Of a stretch of 64,000 nucleotides of DNA, positions 26,940 through 37,488 are shown piece after piece. Numbering within the stretch: position 1 is the first letter of the stretch; each line of letters starts with the position of its first letter. Source of the DNA: Arthrobacter sp. B3I4 (GTDB lineage Bacteria; Actinomycetota; Actinomycetes; Actinomycetales; Micrococcaceae); contig NZ_JAUSYK010000001.1 of the NCBI RefSeq assembly GCF_030816855.1, forward strand, positions 620,001 through 684,000, written 5' to 3'. A model generated the notes under the pieces. That model did no database searches. It saw only the letters and a list, made by a program, of their open reading frames with translations, and was not told the DNA's origin. The position numbers and the translations under genes are program-made.

Positions 26940-28265
26940 ATGATTTCCGAGCCAACTTTCAGCCCGCCGTGCGGCCCGGTCACCGGCCGGCGGGACGGCG
27001 ACGTGCTGCGCGCCACCGGCATCCCCTATGCCACAGCGGCCCGCTTCCAGCCTCCCGTTGCCGCGGCTGACTGGACCGAGACCCTCGCCGCCACCTCGCT
27101 TACCCCCGCCTGCCCGCAGGCCCCGGTCCCGTTCCTGGACGACATCCTTGGTACCCGCTACGGGGAACTGCCCGGTAGCGAAGACTGCCAGCGGCTCTCG
27201 ATCACCCTGCCGGCGGACCTTGGCGACGGCGAACGCGTCCCGGTCATGGTCTGGCTGCACGGCGGCTCCTACACCTCCGGCTCCGGCGACCTCGCCATTT
27301 TCGACCCCAGGGCCCTGGTGGCCGAGAACCGGGTCATCGTGGTCTCCGTGACGTACCGTCTGGGCCTGTTCGGCTACCTTGCGGCCGGCACCGACCGCCC
27401 CGGCAACCTCGGTTTGCTGGATCAGCTCGAGGCGTTCCGGTGGGTGCAGCGCAACATCGGGGCCTTCGGCGGCGACCCGGGATGCGTCACGGCTTTCGGC
27501 CAGTCCGCCGGCGGCGACGCCGTGGCCCACCTGATGGCGACACCGGAAGCGCCTGCCCTGTTCCGCCGCGCCATCATCCAGAGCGCCCCGCTGGGCATCA
27601 CCCGGGGCCGGGCGAAGATGAGCGCTGCGATGGGGGTCGCGGCGGAAGACATCACTGAAGAAACCCCGGCGATGGATGTCGTGGCGGCCGAAGCGCGGGT
27701 GTCGCAGGCAGCCCGGAAGTTCGGGCTGATCGCCGCCATGCCGTTCGGCACCCAGTACGGGCACGCTCCGCTGCCGCCCGAACCTGACATCGAAGACGCC
27801 TGGAATGCCACGGCCCCGGGGATTGAGGTATTGATCGGCCATACATCGGAGGAAGCCCGGATGTTTCTGCCGCGCAACCCGGTGGTGGGCCGGCTCGGAA
27901 AGGTCCCGGTGGTCGGCACCGCCGTCGTCAAGGCCGTCAACTGGGCGGTAACCGAGGCGGTGTACGGCAAAGCTGCCCGGAAGTTCGCCCGCCGTCATGC
28001 CCGGGCCGGCGGAACTGCATACCGTTACCTGCTGACCTGGCACGCGCCGGGAAACATTTACGGCGCCGCCCATACAGTGGACCTGCCGTTGCTTTTCGGC
28101 GACCAGCAGACCTGGGCCGGGGCAGGTCTGCTGGCCGGCGCAAGCTGGGAGGACATCAATGCCCCGGGCAAGGCGCTGCGTGCCCTCTGGGCCCGCTTCG
28201 CCTCGGGCGACGGTCTTGACGCCGACGGCGGGATCCCCGGCGCCTTGCGGTACCGCGCGGTCTGA
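26940..28265 (+). CDS. Type-B carboxylesterase
   Basis: 441 residues, with no signal peptide. The carboxylesterase/cholinesterase fold is marked by EDCQRLSITLP, the oxyanion loop WLHGGSYTSGS and the nucleophile elbow FGQSAGGDAVA. It is somewhat short; family members usually have about 490-550 residues. The expected late catalytic His is probably the one in GAAHTVDLPLLFG. It belongs with PnbA-like esterases acting on small esters; the natural substrate is unknown. It is followed three bases later by the DUF429 gene, so the two are likely one transcript. Confidence 0.86.
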   Translation: MISEPTFSPPCGPVTGRRDGDVLRATGIPYATAARFQPPVAAADWTETLAATSLTPACPQAPVPFLDDILGTRYGELPGSEDCQRLSITLPADLGDGERVPVMVWLHGGSYTSGSGDLAIFDPRALVAENRVIVVSVTYRLGLFGYLAAGTDRPGNLGLLDQLEAFRWVQRNIGAFGGDPGCVTAFGQSAGGDAVAHLMATPEAPALFRRAIIQSAPLGITRGRAKMSAAMGVAAEDITEETPAMDVVAAEARVSQAARKFGLIAAMPFGTQYGHAPLPPEPDIEDAWNATAPGIEVLIGHTSEEARMFLPRNPVVGRLGKVPVVGTAVVKAVNWAVTEAVYGKAARKFARRHARAGGTAYRYLLTWHAPGNIYGAAHTVDLPLLFGDQQTWAGAGLLAGASWEDINAPGKALRALWARFASGDGLDADGGIPGALRYRAV

Positions 28266-28268
28266 GCC

Positions 28269-29036
28269 GTGAAGACCCTCGGCGTCGACCTCGCAGCGGC
28301 CGCCAAGAAGACCGCGGCGGCCGTCGTCGAATGGGGCGATGCGGGGGCCCGGCTGGTGCACTTGTCCCTCGGCGTCGACGACGCCGAGATCGTCCGGCTC
28401 TTCGGCACCTGCCGCCTGACCGGAATCGACTGCCCGGTGGGCTGGCCGGACGCGCTCCTGCCCTTTTTGACCGGGCACCTGGCCGGCGATGCGCGGCCGG
28501 TGCTGGACCGCGACGGCATCGAAGGCCGCCGGATGCTGGCCTATCGGGACACCGACCGGTTCGTCACCGCCCGGACCGGCCTGATCCCGCTGAGCGTCTC
28601 CGCCGACCGTCTGGCACACCCGGCGATGCGCTGCGCCGTGATACAGGCCAAAATCGCGCAGGAGCACGGGTTCCAGCAGAGGGACGGCAGCTGCCGGCTG
28701 GCCGAGGTCTACCCGGCGGCGTCGCTGAAGTCCTGGGGCTTGCTGGCCCGGGGCTACAAAGGGCGCGGCGGTGCGGAGGCCCAACGCCTGGCCGGCCTCG
28801 TGGGCGGGCTCAAGCAGGCTGCCCCGTGGCTCGATCTGGCCGGTTGCGAGGACCGGCTTGCCGGTTCGGATGATCTGTTTGACGCCCTGATCGCCGCCCT
28901 GACCGCCCGGGCCGTGGCGCAGGGCGGGACCCTGCGCCCGGACGCGGGCCAGGCTGCGGCCGCCCGGACCGAAGGCTGGATCCACCTGCCCGTCGGCGGC
29001 CTGCAGGCGCTCCGTTCCGCAAGCCCCGTCGGTTAG
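28269..29036 (+). CDS. DUF429 protein, predicted RNase H-like nuclease
   Basis: 255 residues starting at GTG 28269, three bases after the esterase stop. It begins VKTLGVDLAAAAKKTAAAVV, the first beta hairpin and acidic residue of a ribonuclease H-like fold. TGIDCPVGWP and AEVYPAASLKSWG follow, and a late GSDDLFDALIAALTARA carries further acidic residues. All are marks of DUF429. Nuclease activity is predicted from fold only. The pairing with a carboxylesterase has no clear biochemical meaning to me. Confidence 0.82.
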   Translation: MKTLGVDLAAAAKKTAAAVVEWGDAGARLVHLSLGVDDAEIVRLFGTCRLTGIDCPVGWPDALLPFLTGHLAGDARPVLDRDGIEGRRMLAYRDTDRFVTARTGLIPLSVSADRLAHPAMRCAVIQAKIAQEHGFQQRDGSCRLAEVYPAASLKSWGLLARGYKGRGGAEAQRLAGLVGGLKQAAPWLDLAGCEDRLAGSDDLFDALIAALTARAVAQGGTLRPDAGQAAAARTEGWIHLPVGGLQALRSASPVG

Positions 29037-29052
29037 CGGGCCGGAACGGCGG

Positions 29053-31467
29053 CTACTCCAGGCTGAGGGTCCAGCCGCTGATCTCCTTCGCGTCCTCCCC
29101 GTGCACCCGGGTGTGGTTGTGCGCCCGGATCCGCCGGTCCTGCAGCGACTGGCGCAGCAGCGAATGCCGTTCGGCCATTCCCGGCACCCGGTCGATCGCG
29201 TCGATGGCCAGCTGGTAGCGGTCGATCCCGTTGAGCATGGCCATGTCGAACGGTGTCGTCGTCGTGCCTTCCTCCTTATAACCGCGCACGTGCAGGCCCT
29301 CCTGGTTGGTGCGCCGGTACGCCAGTCGGTGGATCAGCGAGGGATAGCCGTGATAGGCGAAAATGACCGGCTTGTCGGTCGTGAAGATGCCGTCAAAGTC
29401 CCGGGACGTCAGGCCATGCGGGTGTTCGGCGGCGTCCTGCAGCCGCATCAGGTCCACCACGTTCACCACCCGGATCTTCAGCCCGGGCGCCCCTTCCTTG
29501 AGCAGTTCGGCCGCCGCGACGGTCTCAACGGTGGGAACGTCGCCGGCGCAGGCCAGCACGACGTCGGGCTCCTCGCCGGGGACCTCGGAACCAGCGAACT
29601 CCCAGATCCCCAGCCCGCGCTGGCAGTGGTGCGCCGCCTCGGCGGGATTCAGCCAGGTGGGTGAGGGCTGCTTGCCGCTGACGACAATGTTGACGTAGTC
29701 CCGGGAGCGGAGGCAGTGCTCCATTACCGAGAGTAGGGTGTTGGCGTCCGGCGGCAGGTAGACCCGGATGACCTCGGCCTTCTTGTTCACCGCATGGTCA
29801 ATGAAGCCCGGGTCCTGGTGGGAGAAGCCGTTGTGGTCCTGCTGCCAGACGTGGGAGGACAGCAGGTAGTTCAGCGAGGCCACGGGCCGGCGCCAGGGCA
29901 GCTCCCGGTGCACCTTGAGCCATTTGGCGTGCTGGTTGAACATCGAGTCGACGATGTGGATGAAGGCCTCATAGCAGTTGAAGACCCCGTGCCGGCCGGT
30001 GAGGAGGTACCCCTCCAGCCAGCCCTGGCAGAGGTGCTCGCTGAGGACCTCCATCACCCGGCCGGCACGGGCCAGGTGCTCGTCGACGTCGTCGATCCGG
30101 TACTGCCACACCTTGTCCGTGACCTCGTATACGTCTTGCAGCCGGTTGGACGCGGTCTCGTCCGGGCCGAAGAGCCGGAAGGTCTCCGGGTTCAGCGCTA
30201 TCACGTCGCGCAGCCAGGAACCCAGGGTGAGCATGGCACTGACGCGGTCCCGGCCGGGCCGGTCCATTTCCACGGCGTGGTCTTCGTAGCGGGGAAGTTT
30301 CAGGTCGCGCAGCAGAATGCCGCCGTTGGCATGCGGCGTGGCGCTCATCCGGAGCTCTCCGGCCGGTGCGTTCGCCGCGACGTCGGTCCGGAGCCGGCCC
30401 TCGCCGTCGAAGAGTTCGTCCGGCTGGTAGGACTCCAGCCACCGGCCCAGCATCGCCAGGTGTTCAGGATTGGTGTTCACGCCGGCGAGGGGCACCTGGT
30501 GGCTGCGCCAGGTGCCTTCGACCTGCAGCCCGTCAACGGTTTTGGGCCCGGTCCAGCCTTTGGGCGAGCGGAGCACGATCATCGGCCACGCTGCAGTGGC
30601 CGCGTCCCCGTCCAGCCCGCCGACCCTGCGGGCGCCCTGGATGGCACGGATTTCGGCCAGGCAGGCATCGAGCGCCGCGGCGAAATCCCGGTGGGCCGTT
30701 GCCGTGTCCTGCGGGTCGGTGACGGTGACGAAGTGCGGTTCGTGGCCGTAGCCGCGCAACAGCTGCTCCAGCTGGGCTTCAGGCATGCGCGCGAGGATCG
30801 TCGGGTTGGCGATCTTGTAGCCGTTCAGGTGCAGGATCGGCAGGACGGCGCCATCCGCGGCAGGGTCAAGGAAGTTGTGTGAGTGCCAGCTCGCGGCCAG
30901 CGGGCCGGTTTCCGCCTCCCCGTCGCCGATCACGACGGCGGTTACCAGCTCCGGGTTGTCGAAGACGGTGCCGTAAGCGTGGGCCAGCGAATAGCCGAGC
31001 TCGCCGCCTTCGTTGATGGAGCCCGGGGTTTCCGGGGCGGCGTGGCTGGGGATGCCGCCGGGGTAGGAGAACTGCCGGAACAGCTCGGCCAGTCCGTCCT
31101 CGTCATTGCCAACGTTGCTGTAAATCTCGGAGTAGGTACCCTCGAGCCAGGCATTGGCGACCACGGCCGGTCCGCCGTGGCCTGGACCGGCGACGAACAG
31201 CATCTTCTGCCCGTCCCGGCGGATGACGCGGTTCAGATGCGAGTAGACGAAGTTGAGCCCGGGGGTGGTGCCCCAGTGGCCCAGCAGCCGCGCCTTGGTA
31301 TCAGCGGCGCTAAGCGGCCGGCGCAGCAGCGGATTGGCGCGCAGGTAGATCTGGCCTACGGACAGGTAGTTGGCCGCCCGCCACCACCGGTCCACAAGGG
31401 CGAGCTCCGCGTCGTCGGCGGCCTCTGCGGTCCGCTGTCTGGTCCCGATATCCGTGCCATCAGCCAC
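29053..31467 (-). CDS. xfp: Xylulose 5-phosphate/fructose 6-phosphate phosphoketolase
   Basis: About 804 residues, full length for the family. This thiamine-diphosphate enzyme splits xylulose 5-phosphate (and often fructose 6-phosphate) with phosphate to acetyl phosphate plus a triose or tetrose phosphate. Seen here are [21 protein letters not shown], the ThDP motif [20 protein letters not shown], and in the last third [15 protein letters not shown]. The GTG at 31467 follows GCGGGGTG; the frame stays open beyond, but that part overlaps the divergent gene's region. No acetate kinase or phosphotransacetylase is close by. Confidence 0.95.
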   Translation of the reverse strand: MADGTDIGTRQRTAEAADDAELALVDRWWRAANYLSVGQIYLRANPLLRRPLSAADTKARLLGHWGTTPGLNFVYSHLNRVIRRDGQKMLFVAGPGHGGPAVVANAWLEGTYSEIYSNVGNDEDGLAELFRQFSYPGGIPSHAAPETPGSINEGGELGYSLAHAYGTVFDNPELVTAVVIGDGEAETGPLAASWHSHNFLDPAADGAVLPILHLNGYKIANPTILARMPEAQLEQLLRGYGHEPHFVTVTDPQDTATAHRDFAAALDACLAEIRAIQGARRVGGLDGDAATAAWPMIVLRSPKGWTGPKTVDGLQVEGTWRSHQVPLAGVNTNPEHLAMLGRWLESYQPDELFDGEGRLRTDVAANAPAGELRMSATPHANGGILLRDLKLPRYEDHAVEMDRPGRDRVSAMLTLGSWLRDVIALNPETFRLFGPDETASNRLQDVYEVTDKVWQYRIDDVDEHLARAGRVMEVLSEHLCQGWLEGYLLTGRHGVFNCYEAFIHIVDSMFNQHAKWLKVHRELPWRRPVASLNYLLSSHVWQQDHNGFSHQDPGFIDHAVNKKAEVIRVYLPPDANTLLSVMEHCLRSRDYVNIVVSGKQPSPTWLNPAEAAHHCQRGLGIWEFAGSEVPGEEPDVVLACAGDVPTVETVAAAELLKEGAPGLKIRVVNVVDLMRLQDAAEHPHGLTSRDFDGIFTTDKPVIFAYHGYPSLIHRLAYRRTNQEGLHVRGYKEEGTTTTPFDMAMLNGIDRYQLAIDAIDRVPGMAERHSLLRQSLQDRRIRAHNHTRVHGEDAKEISGWTLSLE

Positions 31468-31642
31468 GTGAACACCCCGCTTCCGTCCGTGCCGCCGGCG
31501 GCAGCCTCTCCCCTCATCGCAACACCTATCCGGGCCGGACACAAGCCAGCGGAGTGTCGCGGCCAGGGCATTACCAGGACCGTAATGGGGCCCGCACCTC
31601 TTACTTGCCTCCCGGTTACCACGCGGTAGTGTGGCATCCAGT

Positions 31643-32242
31643 ATGTTCACGCTGACCATCAACCAAACCGACAGCCGACGCGACGGTGACCGTGTGCCGC
31701 AGCTCCTCAAGGACCTGCGGCACATTCCCGCGCGCCTTGATTTCGACCGTTCGGTGGAGGATGAAGTGCAGGGCATCCTGGACTGCCCCCGCCAGACTGT
31801 CGAGGCCGCGTTGATCGCCCTGCGCACCGGCGCCTGGTACGTCGGTATCGGCGTCGGACCGGTCAACGAGCCGTTGCCGAACCAGATCAAGGACGCTTCC
31901 GGCCATGGCCTGGTTTATGCCCGGCGTGCGGTGGACCGGCTGCGGAACAGCAAGGAGCGGGTTCCGGTGGCGGTGGAGGGCCCGCTCGCGGATTTGGCCG
32001 CGGAGGCCGAGGCCGTGCTGCGGCTGCTGGGCCTCATCGTGCACGACCGCAGCGCCGCCGAGTGGCGCGTGCTGGACCTGCTCACCCCCGGCGTCCGCGG
32101 GCAGCAGAAGGCCGTGGCCCAGGAACTGGGCATCACCACCCAGGCCGTCAGCAAGGCCGTCGCCCGCGCCCAGTGGAACGAGGAACACGCGGCCCGGCCT
32201 GCCGCTGCCCGGCTGCTGGGCCTGATCCTCGACGTCCGCTAG
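31643..32242 (+). CDS. SatD-family protein with C-terminal helix-turn-helix
   Basis: 199 residues. The N-terminal half ([16 protein letters not shown], then [11 protein letters not shown] and [17 protein letters not shown]) matches the SatD family consensus as I know it. The C-terminal part [25 protein letters not shown] is a clear MarR/sigma-like helix-turn-helix. I start at ATG 31643; a GTG 12 bases upstream is also in frame. SatD was first noted in a streptococcal SAT locus and has no settled biochemical role. The gene is divergent from the phosphoketolase with about 175 bases between, so regulation of xfp is possible but untested. Confidence 0.75.
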   Translation: MFTLTINQTDSRRDGDRVPQLLKDLRHIPARLDFDRSVEDEVQGILDCPRQTVEAALIALRTGAWYVGIGVGPVNEPLPNQIKDASGHGLVYARRAVDRLRNSKERVPVAVEGPLADLAAEAEAVLRLLGLIVHDRSAAEWRVLDLLTPGVRGQQKAVAQELGITTQAVSKAVARAQWNEEHAARPAAARLLGLILDVR

Positions 32243-32275
32243 CCTGCCCAGGTTGCGGCCGCCGTCGGCCTTTCC

Positions 32276-33121
32276 TTAGCGGAGGAGGCTGCGCAGCACG
32301 TGGGCGGCGCCGTCCTCGTGCACCGAGTGGGTAACCTCGTTGGCGGCGGCGATCACCTCTGCCGGGGCCTGGCCCATGGCCACACCCCGCCGGGCCCAGG
32401 TGAGCATCTCGATGTCGTTGCGGCCGTCACCGACGGCGACGGTGCGGTGCGCCTCAATGCTCAGCCGGCCGCGCAGCTGTTCCAGCGCGCTGGCCTTCGT
32501 GACGCCGGCGGCGGCAATGTCCAGCCACGCGGTCCATCCCACGGAATAGGTGACGCCGGCGAGTCCCACGTGCCGGATCGCGGTGTTGAACTCCTCGGGC
32601 GTGTTCTCGGAACTGAACACCACGACGCGGACGGCGGTGGCCTCGAGCATCGTCTGGAAGTCGACGCCGATCGCCTCCACGCCGAAGCTCGCATCCTGGA
32701 ACCGCTCGGTGGAGAGGAAGTTGCCGTGTTCGTCTTCAAGCGCGTACTTGGCGGACGGCAGCCGCTTGCGCAGGGCGCGCAGGGCGGGGCCGGGGTCGAA
32801 GGTGGCCTTGTGGAGCACCTCGTAGCCGTCGGCGAGCCCGGAATCCACGCGGAGGGTGACGCCGCCGTTGGAGCAGACCGCGTAGCCGTTCTCGATGCCG
32901 ATGTGCTCGATAATGGGCAGCGTGGCGTTGAGCGACCGGCCGGTCGCGATCATCACCTCGTGTCCGGCGGCCACCACGGCCTGGGCGGCTTCCCGGACCG
33001 GAACCGACATGTGTCCGTCGTGGTCGACGAGCGTGCCGTCAACGTCGAGCGCGATCATCATTTTGTTTGCATCTCGCTGGTCATCGTTGCCAGCGACTGA
33101 GGCTTCAGTCAGTGTTGTCAT
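32276..33121 (-). CDS. HAD-superfamily (Cof-type) phosphatase
   Basis: About 281 residues. The first HAD motif DVDGTLVDHDG carries the nucleophile Asp, then ATGRS (motif 2) and the late motif GDGRNDIEMLTWA with metal-binding Asp residues. A C2B-type cap domain lies between. Proteins of this group dephosphorylate sugar phosphates and similar small metabolites. I start at ATG 33121 (MTTLTEAS), where TAATTA stands four bases upstream and fits a -10 box of a leaderless message. An internal MM pair about 20 residues later, just before ALDVDGTL, is an alternative. Confidence 0.86.
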   Translation of the reverse strand: MTTLTEASVAGNDDQRDANKMMIALDVDGTLVDHDGHMSVPVREAAQAVVAAGHEVMIATGRSLNATLPIIEHIGIENGYAVCSNGGVTLRVDSGLADGYEVLHKATFDPGPALRALRKRLPSAKYALEDEHGNFLSTERFQDASFGVEAIGVDFQTMLEATAVRVVVFSSENTPEEFNTAIRHVGLAGVTYSVGWTAWLDIAAAGVTKASALEQLRGRLSIEAHRTVAVGDGRNDIEMLTWARRGVAMGQAPAEVIAAANEVTHSVHEDGAAHVLRSLLR

Positions 33122-33214
33122 CTGATAATTAGAGCAGACGGCGGGGGCAGCCGCTAGGATCCGCACCACAGCAGGAGGGGAAACCTGGGTTAACGGCTGA
33201 CGACAATTGACGGG

Positions 33215-34495
33215 TCAGAGGACAGGCAGGACCGTCATGCCGCCGAGGTACTTCTGCAACGCCGCGGGGACGTTGACCGAGCCGTCCGGGTTCTGGTGAT
33301 GCTCAAGGATGGCGACGATCCAGCGGGTCGTGGCCAGGGTGCCGTTCAGCGTAGCCACCGCACGGGTGCCCTTGGGCGTCCCGTCCGCGCTGATCACCCG
33401 TTCGCGGATGTTGAGCCGCCGCGCCTGGAAGGTGGTGCAGTTAGAGGTGGAGGTCAGTTCGCGGTAGGCGCCTTGGGTGGGGACCCAGGCCTCGCAGTCG
33501 AACTTGCGAGCTGCTGAATTGCCGAGGTCCCCTGCCGCGGTGTCAATGACGCGGTACGGCAGCTCGCACTTGGCCAGCATCTCTTCCTCCCACGCCAGCA
33601 GGCGGGCATGTTCGGCGGCTGCTTCTTCGACCGTGGTGTAGATGAACATTTCGACTTTGTTGAACTGGTGCACCCGGATGATGCCGCGGGTGTCCTTGCC
33701 GTGCGACCCGGCCTCGCGGCGGTAGCAGGAGCTCTGCCCGGCGTAGCGCACCGGCCCGGCGGACAGGTCGAGGATTTCGTCGGCGTGGTAGCCGGCCAGG
33801 GCCACCTCAGAGGTTCCCACCAGGTAGAGGTCGTCTTCCGCGAGGCGGTAGATCTCGGCGTCGTGCTTGACGTCGAAGCCGGTGCCCTGCATGGTCTCGG
33901 GACGGACCAGGGTCGGGGTGATCATTGGGACGAACCCGGCGTCGATGGCCTGCTCCATGGCCATCTGCAGCAGCGCCATCTCAAGCCGGGCGCCCACGCC
34001 GCGCAGGAAGTAGAAACGTGAGCCGGACACCTTGGCACCGCGCTCCATGTCGATCGCACCGATCAGCTCGCCGATTTCCAGGTGGTCCTTCGGCTCGAAG
34101 TCGGGGAACTCCCGCGGCGTTCCGACGGTCTTGACCACGACGTAGTCATCCTCGCCGCCGGCGGGGACACCGTCCTCAACGAGATTGGGCATCCCGCGGA
34201 GGAGTTCCTCCTGGGCGGACTGGGCGACGTCGGCCTCAGCGGCGGCTTCCTTGACCGAGGCAGCGAGCACCTTTACTTCGGCGAGCAGTGCCTGCTTCTC
34301 CTCGCCCTTGGCCTGCGCCACTTTCTTGCCAAACACGTTTTGCTCGGCCCGCAGGTTCTCGAAGCGGATTAACGCAGCGCGCCGGGCGGAATCGGCCGCA
34401 ATGATCGCGTCCACGACGGACTCATCGGCGCCTCGGGCACGCTGGCTGGCACGGAACTTGTCCGGGTTTTCGCTGAGGTCTTTTACGTCGATCAC
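33215..34495 (-). CDS. serS: Seryl-tRNA synthetase
   Basis: 426 residues, full length. The N-terminal part is the long antiparallel coiled coil that grips tRNA-Ser (residues about 30-100, [16 protein letters not shown]... [17 protein letters not shown]). Class II motif 2 is [24 protein letters not shown] and motif 3 is [14 protein letters not shown]. The start is GTG 34495. It is upstream of the HAD phosphatase on the same strand and divergent from the lipid kinase gene. Confidence 0.97.
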   Translation of the reverse strand: MIDVKDLSENPDKFRASQRARGADESVVDAIIAADSARRAALIRFENLRAEQNVFGKKVAQAKGEEKQALLAEVKVLAASVKEAAAEADVAQSAQEELLRGMPNLVEDGVPAGGEDDYVVVKTVGTPREFPDFEPKDHLEIGELIGAIDMERGAKVSGSRFYFLRGVGARLEMALLQMAMEQAIDAGFVPMITPTLVRPETMQGTGFDVKHDAEIYRLAEDDLYLVGTSEVALAGYHADEILDLSAGPVRYAGQSSCYRREAGSHGKDTRGIIRVHQFNKVEMFIYTTVEEAAAEHARLLAWEEEMLAKCELPYRVIDTAAGDLGNSAARKFDCEAWVPTQGAYRELTSTSNCTTFQARRLNIRERVISADGTPKGTRAVATLNGTLATTRWIVAILEHHQNPDGSVNVPAALQKYLGGMTVLPVL

Positions 34496-34573
34496 CAGAT
34501 AAGAGTATCGAATGCGCAGGGTGTCCTTTGGCCGTCCTGCCGCAGCACGCGCCCGGGATAGTGTTGGAGCAAT

Positions 34574-35659
34574 ATGCGCGATTGGCTGCTCTACCTCATC
34601 ATCGCCGGGGCCCTGGTCTTTGCCGTCTCCAGCTGGTGGGGTGTGCGCCGCTTACGGGCGCTGCATACCCGCAGCGCCGTCTGGGAGGACACGCACAATC
34701 CCGGGCTGTCCCGGCAGAAGGTCGCGGTGGTGCTGAACCCGATCAAGGCCCGGTCCGCGGAGGCGCGCGCCCTGGTCGAGAGCGCCTGTCTCGCCGCCGG
34801 CTGGGAGGCGCCCTGCTTCTTCGAAACCACTGCTGAGGATCCCGGCTTCGGGCAGGCGCGGGCCGCCGTCGAGTCCGGCGCCGACGTCGTTCTGGTGGGC
34901 GGCGGTGACGGCACAGTACGCGTCGTGGCCGACGTCCTGGCCCATACGAACGTCGCCATGGGGCTGCTCCCGCTGGGCACCGGCAACCTGCTGGCCCGCA
35001 ACATCCATTTGGACATCGGAGACCTGCACGGCTGCGTGCAGACCGCACTGTTCGGGCACCAGCGCTTCATCGATACCGCCCGCATGACGGTGCAGAACGC
35101 CCTGACTGACGAATCCGCGGAGTACGCCTTCCTGGTCATCGCCGGCATCGGGATGGACGCCGAGGTCATCGGCGACACTAACGACGGTCTCAAGAAGGCG
35201 GTGGGCTGGCTTGCCTACACGGAGGCGGGGGTGCGGCACCTGCCCGGCCGCCGCAAACGGGTTTCCATCTCGCTCGACGACCAGCCGGAGCAGTCCAGGA
35301 AGATCCGCAGCGTCCTGTTCGCCAATTGCGGCCTGATCCCCGGCGGCATCGACTTCATTCCGCAGGCCATGATCGACGACGGCGTGCTGGACGTGGTGGT
35401 GATGAGCCCGCGCAGCGCGATCGGCTGGGTGGCGATGTACTGGAAAATTGTGCTGAAACACAAGCGGAACCTGCCGGTGATGACGTACTACCGCTCGGGC
35501 AAGATCGTGATCACGTGCGCCGAACCGATGCCAACCCAGGTGGACGGCGATCCGTCCGGCGACGCCACCACTCTCACGGTCCGGGTAGCACCCCACTCCC
35601 TGCTGGTGCGGGTCAAGGAAGACGCCCTGGTCCGGGACAAGGGAGTCACAGCTGCCTAG
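34574..35659 (+). CDS. Diacylglycerol-kinase-family lipid kinase, membrane anchored
   Basis: 361 residues. One N-terminal transmembrane helix (about 4-22, [19 protein letters not shown]) is followed by a DAGK catalytic domain: [10 protein letters not shown], the nucleotide-binding GGGDGT (109-114) and GTGNLLAR (135-142). The C-terminal half has the YegS/DgkB-type beta sandwich with [10 protein letters not shown]. It probably phosphorylates diacylglycerol or a related lipid at the membrane. TTGGAG precedes the ATG. Its stop overlaps that of the next, convergent gene by four bases. Confidence 0.88.
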   Translation: MRDWLLYLIIAGALVFAVSSWWGVRRLRALHTRSAVWEDTHNPGLSRQKVAVVLNPIKARSAEARALVESACLAAGWEAPCFFETTAEDPGFGQARAAVESGADVVLVGGGDGTVRVVADVLAHTNVAMGLLPLGTGNLLARNIHLDIGDLHGCVQTALFGHQRFIDTARMTVQNALTDESAEYAFLVIAGIGMDAEVIGDTNDGLKKAVGWLAYTEAGVRHLPGRRKRVSISLDDQPEQSRKIRSVLFANCGLIPGGIDFIPQAMIDDGVLDVVVMSPRSAIGWVAMYWKIVLKHKRNLPVMTYYRSGKIVITCAEPMPTQVDGDPSGDATTLTVRVAPHSLLVRVKEDALVRDKGVTAA

Positions 35660-35889
35660 CTGGCTTCTTTCTCAGCGGCTTCCTTCTCCGCTTCGGCGGA
35701 CTTTTTGGCCTCTGCCGCTGCCTTGGCGGCGCGGGCTTCGGACTGCTCGCGGATCATGGCCTGTTCCTCTTCGAAGCGCAGGCGGTCGGCGCGGTCGGCG
35801 TCGTCGCCGTCCCAGTCCTGGTTCTCAGCTGTCGGCTTCGGGTTGACGATCATGCCCTGGCCGTCGTTGTCTGTGCTGGTGTCTGGCAT
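35656..35889 (-). CDS. Small charged, alanine/glutamate-rich protein
   Basis: 77 residues. The first 35 are polar and acidic (DNDGQGM, DWDGDDADRADR). The rest is a single predicted helix with strong coiled-coil character: REQSEARAAKAAAEAKKSAE and [10 protein letters not shown]. No signal or membrane segment. The ATG is preceded by GGAGGGAG. It ends in a four-base overlap with the convergent lipid kinase gene. I recognise no family; the good ribosome binding site argues that it is real. Confidence 0.65.
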   Translation of the reverse strand: MPDTSTDNDGQGMIVNPKPTAENQDWDGDDADRADRLRFEEEQAMIREQSEARAAKAAAEAKKSAEAEKEAAEKEAS

Positions 35890-35983
35890 TACCTGCTCCC
35901 TCCGGTAGGGGACTGCCCCAATATGGTTCAGGCCAGCATACGCCGGTTCAGAAAGGGTGGAAGGGCAGGACGGGCCGCTTCAG

Positions 35984-36964
35984 CTACGCTGTGGGCGAAG
36001 CGGCCGGCTTATATTCCGGCACCACAGATGCCCCCGCGAGTATGTTCTCCACCCAGCTGTGGGCGGCCCGGAATGCCTGGTCGGACGTGTGCGGGGCGAC
36101 CTCGGTCTGCTGCCCGTCGGCCCGGCCGTAGGAGCCCAGGAAGCGGGTTGCCGGGCTGATCCGATGCAGTCCGGCCAGCGCGTCGGCAACCCGGGCGTCA
36201 CCCACATGCCCGTCGGCGTCGATGCTGAAGAAGTAATGGCCCAGGTATTGCCCGGTGGGCCGCGATTCGATCCGGCTCAGGTTAACGCCCCGGGTGGCGA
36301 ACTGATCCAGAATCTCCATCAGGGCGCCGGGACGGTCCTCGGGCAGCGGCACCACGACGGTCGTCTTGTCCGCACCGGTTGGTTCGGGCAGGGCGCCGGG
36401 CCGGCCCACCAGGACGAAGCGCGTGACCGCCCCAGGGTTGTCGCCGATGTTTTCTGCGAGGACCGTCAGGCCTGGCTGCTCGGCGGCAACGATCGGCGCG
36501 CAGATAGCGGCGTCGTAGTGGACGTCGTCCTCCAGCAGCCCCATCGCAGCGGCGGCCGTAGAGGAGCCGGGGATGTATTCCGCCTCCGGAATATGATTTC
36601 CCACCCAGATCCTGCACTGCGCCCAGGCATGCCCGTGGGTGGAAACGCGGCGGATGTCCTCGAGCCGGACACCGGGCCGGACCACCAGGACGAAGCTGAT
36701 TGGCACCAGGGCCTCGCGGAGGATGCGCAGCTCGGGGCCGGTGGCGATGGCATCGAGCGTGGCGGTGACTCCGCCCTCCACTGAATTCTCGATCGGCACC
36801 ATCGCAGCGTCGGCGGAACCATCGCGGACCTTATCCAGCGCGGTGTTGACGTTCGACGCCGGAACGCGGGTGGCCTCGCCTGCGCCCGGCACCTGCATCA
36901 GCGCCGCCTCGGTGAAGGTGCCTTCGGGGCCGAGGAAGGTGTAGGTGACGGGCGAGGCAGGCAT
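35984..36964 (-). CDS. pheA: Prephenate dehydratase
   Basis: 326 residues. It converts prephenate to phenylpyruvate for phenylalanine synthesis. The catalytic domain starts TYTFLGPEGTFTEAAL, contains VPIENSVEGGV and NPGAVTRFVLVGR (with the TRF motif). A C-terminal ACT domain (TTVVVPLPEDRPGALMEILDQF, then RIESRP) gives feedback control by phenylalanine. There is no fused chorismate mutase. The rhodanese gene follows upstream on the same strand with 14 bases between. Confidence 0.96.
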   Translation of the reverse strand: MPASPVTYTFLGPEGTFTEAALMQVPGAGEATRVPASNVNTALDKVRDGSADAAMVPIENSVEGGVTATLDAIATGPELRILREALVPISFVLVVRPGVRLEDIRRVSTHGHAWAQCRIWVGNHIPEAEYIPGSSTAAAAMGLLEDDVHYDAAICAPIVAAEQPGLTVLAENIGDNPGAVTRFVLVGRPGALPEPTGADKTTVVVPLPEDRPGALMEILDQFATRGVNLSRIESRPTGQYLGHYFFSIDADGHVGDARVADALAGLHRISPATRFLGSYGRADGQQTEVAPHTSDQAFRAAHSWVENILAGASVVPEYKPAASPTA

Positions 36965-36978
36965 GGATTGTTCCTTCG

Positions 36979-37305
36979 TTAGAGGATGACGGGCTTGAGC
37001 CCGTTATCGGAGACGAGCGGCAGGCCGTTCTCCAGCCACTGGTCCATGCCGCCGGCCACGTTCAGCGCGGAGTAGCCGTTGCCGACGAGCCACTGCGCGG
37101 CCCGGAAGGAGCGGCCGCCGGTGCGGCAGATGACATAGAGGTCCTCATCCGGGTCCAGCTCGTCGAGCCGCGCCGGGAGCTGGTCGAGCGGGATGTGCAG
37201 TGCCTGCTCGGCGTGGCCGGCGGCCCATTCATAGTCCTCCCGCACGTCCAGAATCCGCGCCGCCTTGGGAATGTCGGAAACGGTCACGGTGTCGATGTCG
37301 CTCAT
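36979..37305 (-). CDS. Single-domain rhodanese-like sulfurtransferase
   Basis: 108 residues, one rhodanese domain. Catalytic Cys60 sits in the loop CRTGGRS, flanked by ARILDVREDYEWAAGH at the N-terminal side and NVAGGMDQWLENGLPL at the end. It probably moves sulfane sulfur between small thiols or proteins. The ATG at 37305 has AGAGGA upstream. The same frame is open much further upstream but that is antisense to the alcohol dehydrogenase. It lies just upstream of pheA and may share its transcript. Confidence 0.9.
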   Translation of the reverse strand: MSDIDTVTVSDIPKAARILDVREDYEWAAGHAEQALHIPLDQLPARLDELDPDEDLYVICRTGGRSFRAAQWLVGNGYSALNVAGGMDQWLENGLPLVSDNGLKPVIL

Positions 37306-37425
37306 GGTCGTCCTCTCCGCTGAAAACCAGGTCTGCCACCAGCGTATCGCCAGGGGTCCGGGGTCCTGGCAATCCCGTGGCACGTTACGCCGCAGAGATT
37401 TCCTGGGCAGAGCGGTCTGGGGTTT

Positions 37426-37475
37426 ACTGGTGCCAACGGGGCACGACAGCGACTGGTGCCGACGGGGCCAACGAC
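37426..37475 (+). repeat. Tandem direct repeat before the alcohol dehydrogenase gene
   Basis: ACTGGTGCC(A/G)ACGGGGC occurs at 37426 and 37452, a 26-base period, directly upstream of the ribosome binding site of the next gene. It may be a regulator site or a chance duplication. Confidence 0.6.
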
Positions 37476-37488
37476 GGGAGAGGGATCG

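Noticed and set aside
26280..28985. A 901-codon open frame on the minus strand opposite ppa, the esterase and DUF429
   Set aside because: It is antisense to three recognisable genes and has the Arg/Gly/Ala/His-rich composition that high-GC DNA gives in shadow frames.
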